From positions 248,001-312,000 of the forward strand of contig NZ_JAMXLR010000036.1 of NCBI RefSeq assembly GCF_024054565.1: DNA of 64,000 nucleotides, written 5' to 3'. The notes beneath the pieces were generated by a model that saw nothing but the letters and a program-made list of their open reading frames with translations, made no database searches and was not told where the DNA came from. The stretch comes from Aeoliella straminimaris (GTDB lineage: Bacteria; Planctomycetota; Planctomycetia; Pirellulales; Lacipirellulaceae). Every line of letters begins with the position of its first letter. Position 1 is the first letter of the stretch. The position numbers and the translations under genes are program-made. Shown here in pieces: positions 48,001-55,621 of the stretch.

Positions 48001-48203
48001 CGCTGCTGAATGAGGAGGTCTCTCCCAACGTGGTGGACATCGCCGACTACTTGTACTGGCGAGAGCGGTTTGGTGCGACCGACACGGGTGAGCCCGCCAG
48101 CTTTGGCCAACCGGCCGCGGTGCCGGAACCACCGGCGCTGTCGATAGCCGGGCTGCTGGCCGTGGCCGTGCTGGGGGCCGTCAAGTATCGGAGCCGTAAC
48201 TAG
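45036..48203 (+). CDS. Pectate-lyase/PEP-CTERM two-module polyprotein
   Basis: The 1055-residue frame starts with a signal peptide (ALSLVALLLYSTATWA|TE). Module 1 is a parallel-beta-helix pectate lyase (about 33-400: EGFGAIAKGGRGGDVYHVT, TIAGQTAPGGIGV, IIVRHMRFRPG), a thrombospondin-type-3-like Ca2+ segment (DTDGDGMSDEWEQ), a beta-repeat region and IPEP at 706-709 with helix and patch NRKCRQ. Module 2 opens with a signal-like helix ending ALA (near 749), a DNRLRE/CBM96-like domain (WNESTTTYGSMPG), dockerin-like repeats (DYNNNGIVDIADY) and VPEP at 1029-1032 with terminal basic tail. The internal junction has no in-frame start codon, so module 2 can only come from read-through of module 1. ATG 45036 chosen; TTG 45012 also in frame. 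Confidence 0.85.
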   Translation: MNVLVSRQVLCNALSLVALLLYSTATWATEPIKAFPQAEGFGAIAKGGRGGDVYHVTKLTDDGSVGTLRHGIESAPNASGRTIVFDVGGWIDLNRKLGIVDSKSNITIAGQTAPGGIGVRGHQFSVGADDIIVRHMRFRPGKDAGRVDSVGTNSDAERVIYDHISSGFSFDENFSVQASDVTLQYSTVSFGLESHSAGSLLENPHRLSMHHNLYAHNNTRNPKHRVQETLDWIDNVIYNWDTRAFYMQGTDSSGYFWTSNIDGNYFIAGPNDGGTKPISGGSQDDYGTWWGVNAFDGDKDSAHDGQNYSLGDDDFSDISSAATTWSDTRYPVADEIWQNASPKDAYLRTLSEFGATPWARDEVDQLLYENVVNRTGSIISHENKLVSQGVSNGGFGALGGVAAPLDTDGDGMSDEWEQKHGTNPQVPNNNGDFDHDGYTDLEEYLNDLGAFAAVGQIEFHGIGRYADWQRWDRRWQPSRLDVLQVRTGVAFVDAVGQQAGTLRLGYDAGGDARLYVTSGWLEITNQLVVGSRGIGRVEQYGGELRVLEGDIQILNGAYKLRGGLLATPHLTKAPRGSFEFTGGTLDADAIDFSLTVAGGTLFPGVDAIGSTGIAGDLNMESGTLVIDLESASAADLVNVSGVASLDGNIEVQLLNGFRPTAGQSWQILTARSFDGQLKVITPGFSVEQIGDSLWLVAGTSPSTLAIPEPHSLALLLLGVLGYAANRKCRQAVFALALVAVLVPASGALALQVPVIADSQLSENGNTGDGDANDSGSGTGSPINARFNDANRNEWLALKFDLSEYSDKSRFTDVSLNTYMYRGDANNTQTLRLYALAPGIAGEDWNESTTTYGSMPGFTFDADSQTRLIDGNLVQNLGAFGVSGVTAEGSVASIDPEGLTSFVQSMGNNNLLTLLVTYDVPHNGQWRIASRETTATTTGVLTGAPGDLAPFLDFTLGPVPTTSVGGDYNNNGIVDIADYTVWRNLLGGTSLLNEEVSPNVVDIADYLYWRERFGATDTGEPASFGQPAAVPEPPALSIAGLLAVAVLGAVKYRSRN

Positions 48204-48217
48204 CGCTCTTGCGCGCG

Positions 48218-48964
48218 TCACTTGGATTGCTTTTGGGCTGCTGCACGCAGTTCGGTAACGGTCACAACCCAGCGGTTGGCGCGTTCCACTCCCTGCACGC
48301 TGCGGAGCGACCCCACGGCAATGGCTCGCTTGCCTTGCAGACTGGTGGCAGTTTTCGCAGGTTCCTTCTGCTTGGTCAAATCGAGTTCCATGGTGATGCC
48401 GTTGGCCGTGATCGTGGTGCCGGTGGTCTCGCCACCGATGGCCATCAGTCCGGTCTCCAGCGTGCCGACGATCTTCACCGTGATCGACTCGGCGGGTTGC
48501 TCGTCCTCATCGGTGGACTCTTTCGCGTCACCCTGCGATTCGGTCACGGCGGGTACTGGGTGACCGTTGACCGTCTTCACGCCCTCGCGACTGACGCGCC
48601 GCATCAGGTACGCAAAGCCCGGACCCGCCATGCGGGTGCTGCCGGCCACGAACGTTAGATTGCCATTGGCATCCACCCGTTCGCCGCCGAACATTCGGTT
48701 GGGGCCGGTCACCGTTGCGACCACGACCAGGCTCTTCTTGAAGTCGACCTCCGGAACCGGCTCATCAGGGTTCCATTTGTTCCATAGCTCTTTCCATGCC
48801 TCGTTGTCGCCAACGAAGTCGGACTCCGGCGCAAGATCCATCAACGTCCGATCGGGCAGCTTGCCATACCATTGCATGGGATCTTCATCCGCGGCCGAGG
48901 CGAGGCTGGACATCGCAGCGGTATGCAACACAGTCAGGCAGAGTAGCACGTTTTTCAGCAGCAT
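48218..48964 (-). CDS. Secreted protein of unknown function
   Basis: The 248-residue protein begins with a signal peptide (LLKNVLLCLTVLHTAAMSSLASA|A). The mature part starts with short motifs around WYGKLPD and APESDFVGDNEAWKELWNKW, then a beta domain (DFKKSLVVVATVTGPN, NGNLTFVAGSTRM), a Glu/Asp-rich linker and a final beta region. I do not recognise a family; the last part could be a small beta-barrel. ATG 48964 is used because the leader is clear; the frame is open to 49297 but that portion has no protein-like features. Convergent with the pectate lyase gene, 14 bases apart. Confidence 0.72.
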   Translation of the reverse strand: MLLKNVLLCLTVLHTAAMSSLASAADEDPMQWYGKLPDRTLMDLAPESDFVGDNEAWKELWNKWNPDEPVPEVDFKKSLVVVATVTGPNRMFGGERVDANGNLTFVAGSTRMAGPGFAYLMRRVSREGVKTVNGHPVPAVTESQGDAKESTDEDEQPAESITVKIVGTLETGLMAIGGETTGTTITANGITMELDLTKQKEPAKTATSLQGKRAIAVGSLRSVQGVERANRWVVTVTELRAAAQKQSK

Positions 48965-49629
48965 GTTCGACTCGACAGGTACGGGGTAGGGGGGATCGTG
49001 TAACAGGCGTTCGACGAATTGGCAGCGGGAAAAGTTCCACCACGTACATCTTGCCCAACGGCCGAAGACACGGGCGGCATCGGGTCTCTCCGGCACCGGG
49101 GGCGCCGAGTATTGGGCCAACGTTTTTTGGGCCATGTTGTCACAGCGACATTCATGGTCCCAAAACTCCCATGGTTTTGGGACCACCCGGGTGGCGAAAC
49201 CACTGTTTTTACAGGCCAAAACCATCGGGGGAGGGGACAAAACCCCATGAATTGTTCTCCGCGGTATCGATAAGTTGTGGCAAAAAAGGTGCGGCAAAAC
49301 TCGCCCAGATGCGCTGGCGTGGCAGACGCCCTTTGTCGGCCAGCCGCATGCGTCTCCGCACGTCGGCAGCGTCTCGACCGTTACTTACGCGGATGCGGGT
49401 AGGCGTTGCGGCAAACCCATTAGATCAGACGGGAAGGCGAATTCAACAGCGACCTTTTTACGCTTGCAAGTTTCGTCATTGGAAGTCGATCTCCATCGTC
49501 TGACGCGGAGTACCGCTGGCGTCGAGGCATCATTTCGAGTCGTCGACTACCATCGGAGTTTCATCCCAGCTAGAGTACTGGTCGGCAACTGCCTGGGAGG
49601 ATGGAATACATAAAGAGGGAGAAGGTTCC
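48965..49629. other. Divergent intergenic region with palindromes
   Basis: It separates the secreted unknown from the sulfatase and contains a 12-bp perfect hairpin at 49155-49185, an adjacent ACCCGGGT palindrome (49183-49190) and C/G-rich tracts. It should hold both promoters. Confidence 0.45.
49155..49185. promoter_or_regulatory. 12-bp perfect inverted repeat (operator or cruciform candidate)
   Basis: TGGTCCCAAAAC and GTTTTGGGACCA are perfect complements separated by TCCCATG, in the divergent promoter region between 48964 and 49630. No T-tract follows in either direction, which argues against an intrinsic terminator and for a protein-binding operator or an RNA leader hairpin. Confidence 0.55.
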
Positions 49630-51027
49630 TTGATCAGACTTCACTCGATCGGCCTTGCGTTGTTGCTGCTGCTGATTGCAAGCGGCTCGGGATTCGCTGA
49701 GGACACCCGTCCCAACATCCTACTGGTGATGGTCGATGACCTGGGACCAGCGGACTTGGGTTGTTACGGCTCCGAGGTCATTCAAACGCCTCGGTTGGAC
49801 GAATTTGCCAACCAGGGGCTCAAGTTCAACCAGGCCTACGCCGGATGCACGGTCTGCGCGCCGACACGTAGTGTGTTGATGACCGGTGTCCACATGGGGC
49901 GTACGTCGGTCCGCTTGAACACAGGAGGTGTGCCACTAGCGGACAGCGACGTGACTATCCCCGAGATTCTTCGGCAGGTCGGTTATGCGACGGGTGGCTT
50001 TGGCAAATGGGGAATCGGCGACATCGGCACCTCAGGCGCTGCCGAAAAGCAAGGCTTCGACGAGTTCTTTGGCTACTACCACCAAATCCATGCCCATAAC
50101 TACTGGCCGGAGTACCTGATTCACAATGGCCAAAAGGTGGCGAACGAGCCTCGGCAGCGGGGCACCGCCGTCGGCTATTCCCACTACCAAACCGTGCAGC
50201 GGACCAAGCAGTTCATAAGCGACTCGGTGTCGGCCGGAAAACCGTTCTTCTGCTACGCCCCCTGGTGCCCGCCGCACGGCGACTATCTATTGCCCAAGGA
50301 GGACCCCGCCTGTCGGTTCTACCAGGACAAACCCTGGAGTCAGAAGGTCAAGAACCTGGCGGCGATGGTCACGATGATCGACCGCGAATTCGGAGAGCTA
50401 CTTGACCTGCTGGACGAGCTGAACGTGGCGGACAACACCGTGGTGATCTTCTCGTCCGACAACGGCGGCAGCGAAATGGCCGACGCCATTAAGCATCTTA
50501 ATCCCGGCGGGCCGCATCGCGGGCACAAGCGTTCGATGTACGAAGGGGGCATTCGCACCCCGTTTATGGTGCGCTGGCCTGGCGTCACGAAACCGGGCAC
50601 AGAAACCGACTTCGTAGTCAGCCACCAAGATGTGTTGCCCACCCTGGCGGCCATTGCCGGTGCCGACGAATTCGTACCCGACGAGGTGACCGGATTGTCG
50701 TTCGCAGAGCTGCTGGCCGGCAATACACCAGACCAGCTGCACGACTATCATTACTGGGAATGGGAGCTGTGGAATTGGGGGACCAACCAGCCAGCAACCA
50801 ACGGGCGGATGCAGGCTCTGCGGCAGAACGAGTGGAAGATCGTGCGACATCGAGACAACCAGCCATGGGAACTTTATCGACCACAAGAAGATCCGGGCGA
50901 GCGAATCAATCTGGCGGACCAATACCCCGAACGGGTGCAAACGATGCAAAAGCTCGCCGAACAAGCCCGTGTTCCGATGCGTCCCCAAAGCGAACCCGAG
51001 CTGCCACCGGGAAAAAAGTTCCGGTAA
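49630..51027 (+). CDS. Secreted sulfatase (formylglycine-dependent)
   Basis: The 465-residue arylsulfatase-type protein has a signal peptide ending SGFA|ED, metal ligands in VMVDDLG (Asp36, Asp37), the sulfatase signature CAPTR (Cys76 to Arg80; Cys76 becomes formylglycine), FGKWGIGD, IFSSDNGG (Asp/Asn metal ligands) and RGHKRSMYEGGIRTPFMVRWPG. Family role: hydrolysis of sulfate esters, here probably from sulfated polysaccharide given the neighbouring lyase genes. A formylglycine-generating enzyme is not in the window. The start is TTG 49630 with GAGAAGG five bases upstream. Confidence 0.93.
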   Translation: MIRLHSIGLALLLLLIASGSGFAEDTRPNILLVMVDDLGPADLGCYGSEVIQTPRLDEFANQGLKFNQAYAGCTVCAPTRSVLMTGVHMGRTSVRLNTGGVPLADSDVTIPEILRQVGYATGGFGKWGIGDIGTSGAAEKQGFDEFFGYYHQIHAHNYWPEYLIHNGQKVANEPRQRGTAVGYSHYQTVQRTKQFISDSVSAGKPFFCYAPWCPPHGDYLLPKEDPACRFYQDKPWSQKVKNLAAMVTMIDREFGELLDLLDELNVADNTVVIFSSDNGGSEMADAIKHLNPGGPHRGHKRSMYEGGIRTPFMVRWPGVTKPGTETDFVVSHQDVLPTLAAIAGADEFVPDEVTGLSFAELLAGNTPDQLHDYHYWEWELWNWGTNQPATNGRMQALRQNEWKIVRHRDNQPWELYRPQEDPGERINLADQYPERVQTMQKLAEQARVPMRPQSEPELPPGKKFR

Positions 51028-51884
51028 GCGGGGCAACGGAGCGCTGCGCCACTTGTTGATGACGCCGTCGGGCACGCCCCGCATTCGCCAAGGCAAATGC
51101 GTTGCGATGGAGTGTTCGCGCGGTCGATCTTCCCGGCTCGCAGCCTGTCGAAAAGGGGGCAGAGCCAGTCGTGAAGTATGCCTTGATCGATGACGATGGT
51201 CCCACAGGCGGTTTCTTTGCCCGCACCGGGCCGCATCGATGGTGAGGCATTTCCCCTGGTAAAAACACCAGTGGATGGCGACAGGTGTTGCCTCCCAACT
51301 CTTTGGCCGGTGGCAGTTCAAGACAGCTGTCTCGCCGCAACGGCGGTCGCTTGCAAATGGTTCAGCGAGGATTGTGCAGCCAAGACGCCAACACTGCTGC
51401 TGCGCCGTGGAAATATGGATGCCGCAGAAATGTTCTGTTGAAAGCGCCTTGAGCTAGCGCAGGACAAAGTGACTGGCGCAAGGTATTTGTTGGTCGCCTT
51501 ACGTCGCTAACGTTTCACGTCTTTATCATCTGCAAGCGATTAAGTGGTGTGCAGAACTGAGATTACTCTTCGCTACCGCATCGAATCTTCACCTTGCTGC
51601 CGATGAAGCTATCGCGGATGTCTGCGTCGAATCAATGGGGCACTCCGAATTGAGCAAGTCACGCATTCCTGCAGGCCTGCTATCACCCGTGAACGCCTGT
51701 GAACTGCGTGTTAGTCAGCTTAGTATTCTATTGAACAGCCAGAGCGTTTGTTCAGCTACTGAGAGCGTGCATTGTCGGTTATTGGCCATGCTGTTACACT
51801 GGACGTGCTAAATGGACCATCACACAACGAAAAAATCGAAGCCCCGGCGAAGCGCAGTCGGGCCTTCAGAATTGGAGTGCCGTC
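51028..51884. other. Intergenic region with a decayed gene fragment
   Basis: Downstream of the sulfatase lie a decayed C-terminal SDR fragment (51073-51245, listed separately) and about 640 bases with no supported gene. The segment just before 51885 holds GGAG at 51874-51877, the likely ribosome site of the methyltransferase gene. No glycine or SAM riboswitch is apparent. Confidence 0.45.
51073..51245 (+). pseudogene. C-terminal remnant of a short-chain dehydrogenase
   Basis: In one frame the translation runs AVDLPGSQPVEKGAEPVVKY then ALIDDDGPTGGFFARTGPHRW and a stop. This matches the C-terminal end of carbonyl-reductase-like SDR proteins, which read V-E-E-G-A-x-x-V-V-x-L-A-x-L-x-D-D-G-P-T-G-G-F-F and end in Trp. 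The Rossmann fold and the catalytic Tyr-x-x-x-Lys are absent, so only the tail survives. It lies directly after the sulfatase stop. Confidence 0.55.
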
Positions 51885-52739
51885 ATTCGTCAAAAACCGC
51901 TATCAGCCCCCAATAAGCAACATTTTGGGGACAATCCGGTCAAGACGCGAGAGACCGAGAATTACAAAAACGAGTATGTCAAAGGATTCGTCGAGAAATG
52001 GGACGAACTCATCGATTGGGAAAGTCGCGCCAAGACGGAAGGCGACTTCTTTATCGAGCAACTTCGCGAGCGCGGCGCCAAGAAGGTGCTTGACGTAGCG
52101 ACTGGGACCGGATTTCATTCCGTGCGGTTGCTCGAAGCAGGGTTCGAGGTCGTCAGTGCCGACGGCAGCCCCGAGATGCTCTCGAAGGCGTTCGACAACG
52201 GCAAGCGGTTCGGGCACATTCTCCGTACCGTACAAGCCGATTGGCGGTGGCTTAACCGCGACGTGCACGGCACGTACGACGCCATCATCTGTCTTGGCAA
52301 CTCGTTTACCCATCTCTTCAACGAGCGCGATCGCCGTAAGGCGCTGGCTGAGTACTATGCGATGCTAGAGCATGACGGTGTGCTGATCATCGACCAGCGC
52401 AACTACGATGGCATCCTCGACGATGGGTTTAGCAGCAAGCATACTTACTACTACTGCGGCGACGCCGTGGCGGCCGAACCAGAGTACGTCGACGACGGAC
52501 TCGCCCGGTTCCGTTACAGCTTCCCCGACGAGTCAGTGTATCACCTCAACATGTATCCGCTGCGACGGGAATACTTGCGCCGCCTGATGCACGAGGTCGG
52601 CTTCCAGCAAATCGACACCTATGGCGATTTTCAGGAGACCTACCGAGACGACGAGCCCGACTTCTTCATCCACGTTGCGGAAAAGGTTTATCGGGACGAC
52701 GATAAGATTGAGGAAGAAGCCAAGGAGTTGACGAAGTGA
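51885..52739 (+). CDS. gsmt: Glycine/sarcosine N-methyltransferase (AUU start candidate)
   Basis: This enzyme uses S-adenosylmethionine to convert glycine to sarcosine and on to dimethylglycine, the first half of betaine synthesis. The 284-residue protein matches GSMT throughout: HFGDNPVKTRETENYKNEYV, EYVKGFVEKWDELIDW, motif I LDVATGTGFHS (69-79), SADGSPEML, DAIICLGNSFTHLF, DQRNYDGILDDGFSSKHTYY and TYGDFQETY. Homology starts well before the first conventional start codon (GTG 52086), and no ATG, GTG or TTG exists in frame back to a stop at 51732. ATT 51885 has GGAG seven bases upstream and gives the expected N-terminus, so AUU initiation is the best reading; a base error for ATG is the alternative. 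It overlaps the next gene by four bases. Confidence 0.88.
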   Translation: MRQKPLSAPNKQHFGDNPVKTRETENYKNEYVKGFVEKWDELIDWESRAKTEGDFFIEQLRERGAKKVLDVATGTGFHSVRLLEAGFEVVSADGSPEMLSKAFDNGKRFGHILRTVQADWRWLNRDVHGTYDAIICLGNSFTHLFNERDRRKALAEYYAMLEHDGVLIIDQRNYDGILDDGFSSKHTYYYCGDAVAAEPEYVDDGLARFRYSFPDESVYHLNMYPLRREYLRRLMHEVGFQQIDTYGDFQETYRDDEPDFFIHVAEKVYRDDDKIEEEAKELTK

Positions 52740-53569
52740 GTAGTGCGCCAGATCAAGCCGTAACGATCGCTCGTGACTATTACAACAGCGACGACGCCGA
52801 CGCCTTTTACGCGTCGGTCTGGGGTGGCGAAGATATCCACATCGGCCTGTACGAGTCCAGCGAAGACCCAATTTCCGAGGCGAGCCACCGCACCGTGCGC
52901 AGCTTGGCCGAGCGTCTGGGGCCGCTCAATCAACAGACGCGCGCCCTCGATATCGGTGCCGGTTACGGCGGAGCAGTTCGGTTCCTGGCCCGCGAGTACG
53001 GTTGCCATGCCACCGCGCTAAACCTCAGCGAGGTGGAGAATGAACGGAATCGCAGTCTGAATCGTGAGCAGGGCCTCGCCGACCGGATCGACGTGGTGGA
53101 CGGCAACTTTGAGGACCTGCCATTCGAGGATTCATCGTTTGACGTTGTCTGGTCACAAGACGCGTTCCTGCACAGCGACCGTCGCGAGAAAGTCATCGCC
53201 GAGGCCGCGCGGGTGCTTAAGCCCGGCGGGCAGCTCGTGTTCACCGACCCCATGCAAGCCGACGATTGCCCGGAGGGCACGCTGCAACCAATCCTTGATC
53301 GGCTGCATCTAAGCTCGCTTGCATCGCCGGCATTTTATCGCGCGGTAGCCAAGGAACAGGGACTCACTGAAATCGGTTTCGAAGACCTCACGCACCAGCT
53401 CGTAAACCACTACTCCAGCGTTCTAACGGTAACCGAGACTAAAGAAGCCGAGCTAGTTGGCCAGATTAGTCCGGAGTACCTCGAACGGATGAAGGCTGGT
53501 TTACGTCACTGGGTTGAGGGGGGCCGCGAAGGGCGACTTGCCTGGGGGGTGTTCCATTTCCGTCGCTGA
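52736..53569 (+). CDS. sdmt: Sarcosine/dimethylglycine N-methyltransferase
   Basis: SDMT completes glycine betaine synthesis by methylating sarcosine and dimethylglycine. The 277-residue protein has the family N-terminus (ARDYYNSDDADAFYASVWGGEDIHIGLY), motif I LDIGAGYGG (71-79), LNLSEVENERNR, the SWSQDAFLHS-like VWSQDAFLHSDRR, and LVFTDPMQADDC. Start GTG 52736 forms GTGA with the upstream stop, so the two methyltransferases are coupled. It is followed by a BCCT carrier whose frame overlaps its end. Confidence 0.93.
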   Translation: MSSAPDQAVTIARDYYNSDDADAFYASVWGGEDIHIGLYESSEDPISEASHRTVRSLAERLGPLNQQTRALDIGAGYGGAVRFLAREYGCHATALNLSEVENERNRSLNREQGLADRIDVVDGNFEDLPFEDSSFDVVWSQDAFLHSDRREKVIAEAARVLKPGGQLVFTDPMQADDCPEGTLQPILDRLHLSSLASPAFYRAVAKEQGLTEIGFEDLTHQLVNHYSSVLTVTETKEAELVGQISPEYLERMKAGLRHWVEGGREGRLAWGVFHFRR

Positions 53570-55484
53570 CGCTTCGTCTGACGACTCTGCCGAACCGTCC
53601 GGCGCCCCAGCGGTGGCGATTCGCCGCAGTCTGGGTGGCATCGAGTTCGAGGCTCACCCCGTGGTGTTTCCCGTCGCGGCCGCATTGCTGATTGCATTTG
53701 TGGCGGTGGTGGCCCTCCTGCCCGGTCGATCATTGCTGCTGTTCGATCGATTGCAGAGCGGGATCGCGACCAACTTCGCGTGGCTATACATCGCCGCGAT
53801 GACCGGCTTCCTGATCTTTGCGCTCTACCTTTGTTTCAGTCGCCATGGCCGCATACGATTGGGGCCAGATGATTCCCGGCCCGAATTCTCCCGTGCGACC
53901 TGGTTCGCCATGCTCTTCAGCGCCGGCATGGGTATCGGCATGCTGTTCTTCGGCGTGGCCGAGCCGATGTGGCATTACCTTGCCCCTCCGTCGGGCGACG
54001 CGGAAACCCTCGCGGCCGCTCGTCAGGCCATGGGTATCACGCTATTCCACTGGTGCCTGCACCCGTGGGCATTGTACGCCCTGGTAGCCCTCTCGCTGGC
54101 CTACTTCGGCTACCGCAAGGGCCTGCCGCTCAGCTTCCGCTCAGCCTTTTACCCATTGGTCGGCGATCGAATTCACGGCTCGATCGGCAACGTCATCGAC
54201 GTGCTCGCAGTGCTTGCTACATTGTTCGGCTTGGCCACGTCGCTCGGTCTGGGCGCGAAGCAGGTGAATGCCGGGCTGAATTACGTATTTGGCATGCCTC
54301 AAGGCGCGGGCATGCAGATCGTGCTGATCGCCGTGATCACAACGATGGCGGTCGCGTCGCTCGTGTCGGGGCTCGACGTTGGCATCCGGCGCTTGAGCGA
54401 AATCAACATGGTCATAGCTGGCAGCCTGCTGCTGTTCTTGTTTGTTGCGGGGCCCACGGTCTTCCTGCTCGATAGCTTGGTTGCCAATCTGGGAGCCTAC
54501 TTCCAGCGACTGCCCCACAACTCGTTCCGAACTGGCGGGTACGACAACCAGTCGAACACCGAATGGCTGAGCGCGTGGACCGTCTTCTATTGGGGCTGGT
54601 GGATCTCGTGGTCACCGTTTGTAGGGATGTTTATCGCGCGGATTTCCAAGGGCCGCACAATTCGCGAATTCATCCTCGGCGTTCTGCTCGTCCCGTCGAC
54701 GGTGGCTGTCGTGTGGATGACAGGGTTTGGTGGAGCCGCCTTGCATCAAGAGATTTACGACCGGGTGGACAACAACCCGCTGGCGGACAGGTGGTTCAAC
54801 TACGAACCAAACGAGTACGCCGTACAAACCCTCGATCAGCAGACCAACCTACCTCTCACCGCCGATGAGCAATGGCTGGTTGGCCCGCACGCGCGCGGTG
54901 TGGCGACCCCGGTTGGCGTGCTGATGCAATCGACCGACGAAGGTCTCGTAACCAAGAGCGGCATCCCGGTCGAGTACCGACACGGTGTACTTGTGAATTC
55001 GGACGATGGCGTTCCGATCCGGCCGACCGACGAGGACCGATTCACTGGGGCGTATGCAGCAGAGAACAAACAACTCACGCTCGGTGGTTATCTGACGGAG
55101 CCAGTTCTATCGGACGACGCAACCAGCCGTCGCGACACGACCGCGACGGCCCTGTTTGTGATGCTCGACGCCTATCCGTTTTCGGCAGTAACCGCGATGC
55201 TCGGCACACTAAGCATAATCTTGTTCTTCGTAACCTCCTCCGACTCGGCATCGATGGTAGCAGACATCATCGCGTCAGGCGGCAACGAGGATCCGGCACT
55301 CGGGACTCGCTTGTTCTGGGGCATACTCGAAGGCCTGCTCGCTGCGGTGTTGCTAGTTGCCGGTGGACTAAAGGCTCTGCAGACCGGTTCGATCGTGATT
55401 GGACTGCCTTTCTGTGTGCTGATCATCGTGATGTGCTTCGGGCTGTACAGGTCGCTACAAGCCGAGCCATCAGCTGGTCGCTAG
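53514..55484 (+). CDS. BCCT-family betaine/choline/carnitine transporter
   Basis: The membrane carrier (up to 656 residues) has the 12-helix BCCT pattern, with GMGIGMLFFGVAEPMWHY, the Trp-rich core WTVFYWGWWISWSPFVGMFIARIS and SKGRTIREFILGVL. It likely imports glycine betaine or its precursors. Between VVWMTGFGGAALHQEIYD and the TALFVMLDAYPFS helix lies an unusually long hydrophilic insertion (about residues 412-545), likely extracytoplasmic. The start is unclear: TTG 53514 and TTG 53538 lie inside the sdmt gene, and GTG 53613 lies after its stop; none has a strong ribosome site. It forms an operon with gsmt and sdmt, combining synthesis and uptake of the osmolyte. Confidence 0.9.
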   Translation: MRGAAKGDLPGGCSISVADASSDDSAEPSGAPAVAIRRSLGGIEFEAHPVVFPVAAALLIAFVAVVALLPGRSLLLFDRLQSGIATNFAWLYIAAMTGFLIFALYLCFSRHGRIRLGPDDSRPEFSRATWFAMLFSAGMGIGMLFFGVAEPMWHYLAPPSGDAETLAAARQAMGITLFHWCLHPWALYALVALSLAYFGYRKGLPLSFRSAFYPLVGDRIHGSIGNVIDVLAVLATLFGLATSLGLGAKQVNAGLNYVFGMPQGAGMQIVLIAVITTMAVASLVSGLDVGIRRLSEINMVIAGSLLLFLFVAGPTVFLLDSLVANLGAYFQRLPHNSFRTGGYDNQSNTEWLSAWTVFYWGWWISWSPFVGMFIARISKGRTIREFILGVLLVPSTVAVVWMTGFGGAALHQEIYDRVDNNPLADRWFNYEPNEYAVQTLDQQTNLPLTADEQWLVGPHARGVATPVGVLMQSTDEGLVTKSGIPVEYRHGVLVNSDDGVPIRPTDEDRFTGAYAAENKQLTLGGYLTEPVLSDDATSRRDTTATALFVMLDAYPFSAVTAMLGTLSIILFFVTSSDSASMVADIIASGGNEDPALGTRLFWGILEGLLAAVLLVAGGLKALQTGSIVIGLPFCVLIIVMCFGLYRSLQAEPSAGR

Positions 55485-55621
55485 CCGCCGGAGCACAGCG
55501 TCATGTTGCTGGCCGCTTGAGGAGACGACTCTTGCGTCGCCCCCACCCGGATACGCCCGGCGAAGCCGAACGGTTCGGGCCGCTGCTGCCTTGGGTTTTC
55601 TGTTGTTTGCGGGCGGCTATG

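Noticed and set aside
50398..51340. Minus-strand frames possibly encoding a decayed transposase
   Set aside because: They run antisense to the sulfatase and to the SDR remnant; no transposase motif or terminal repeats.
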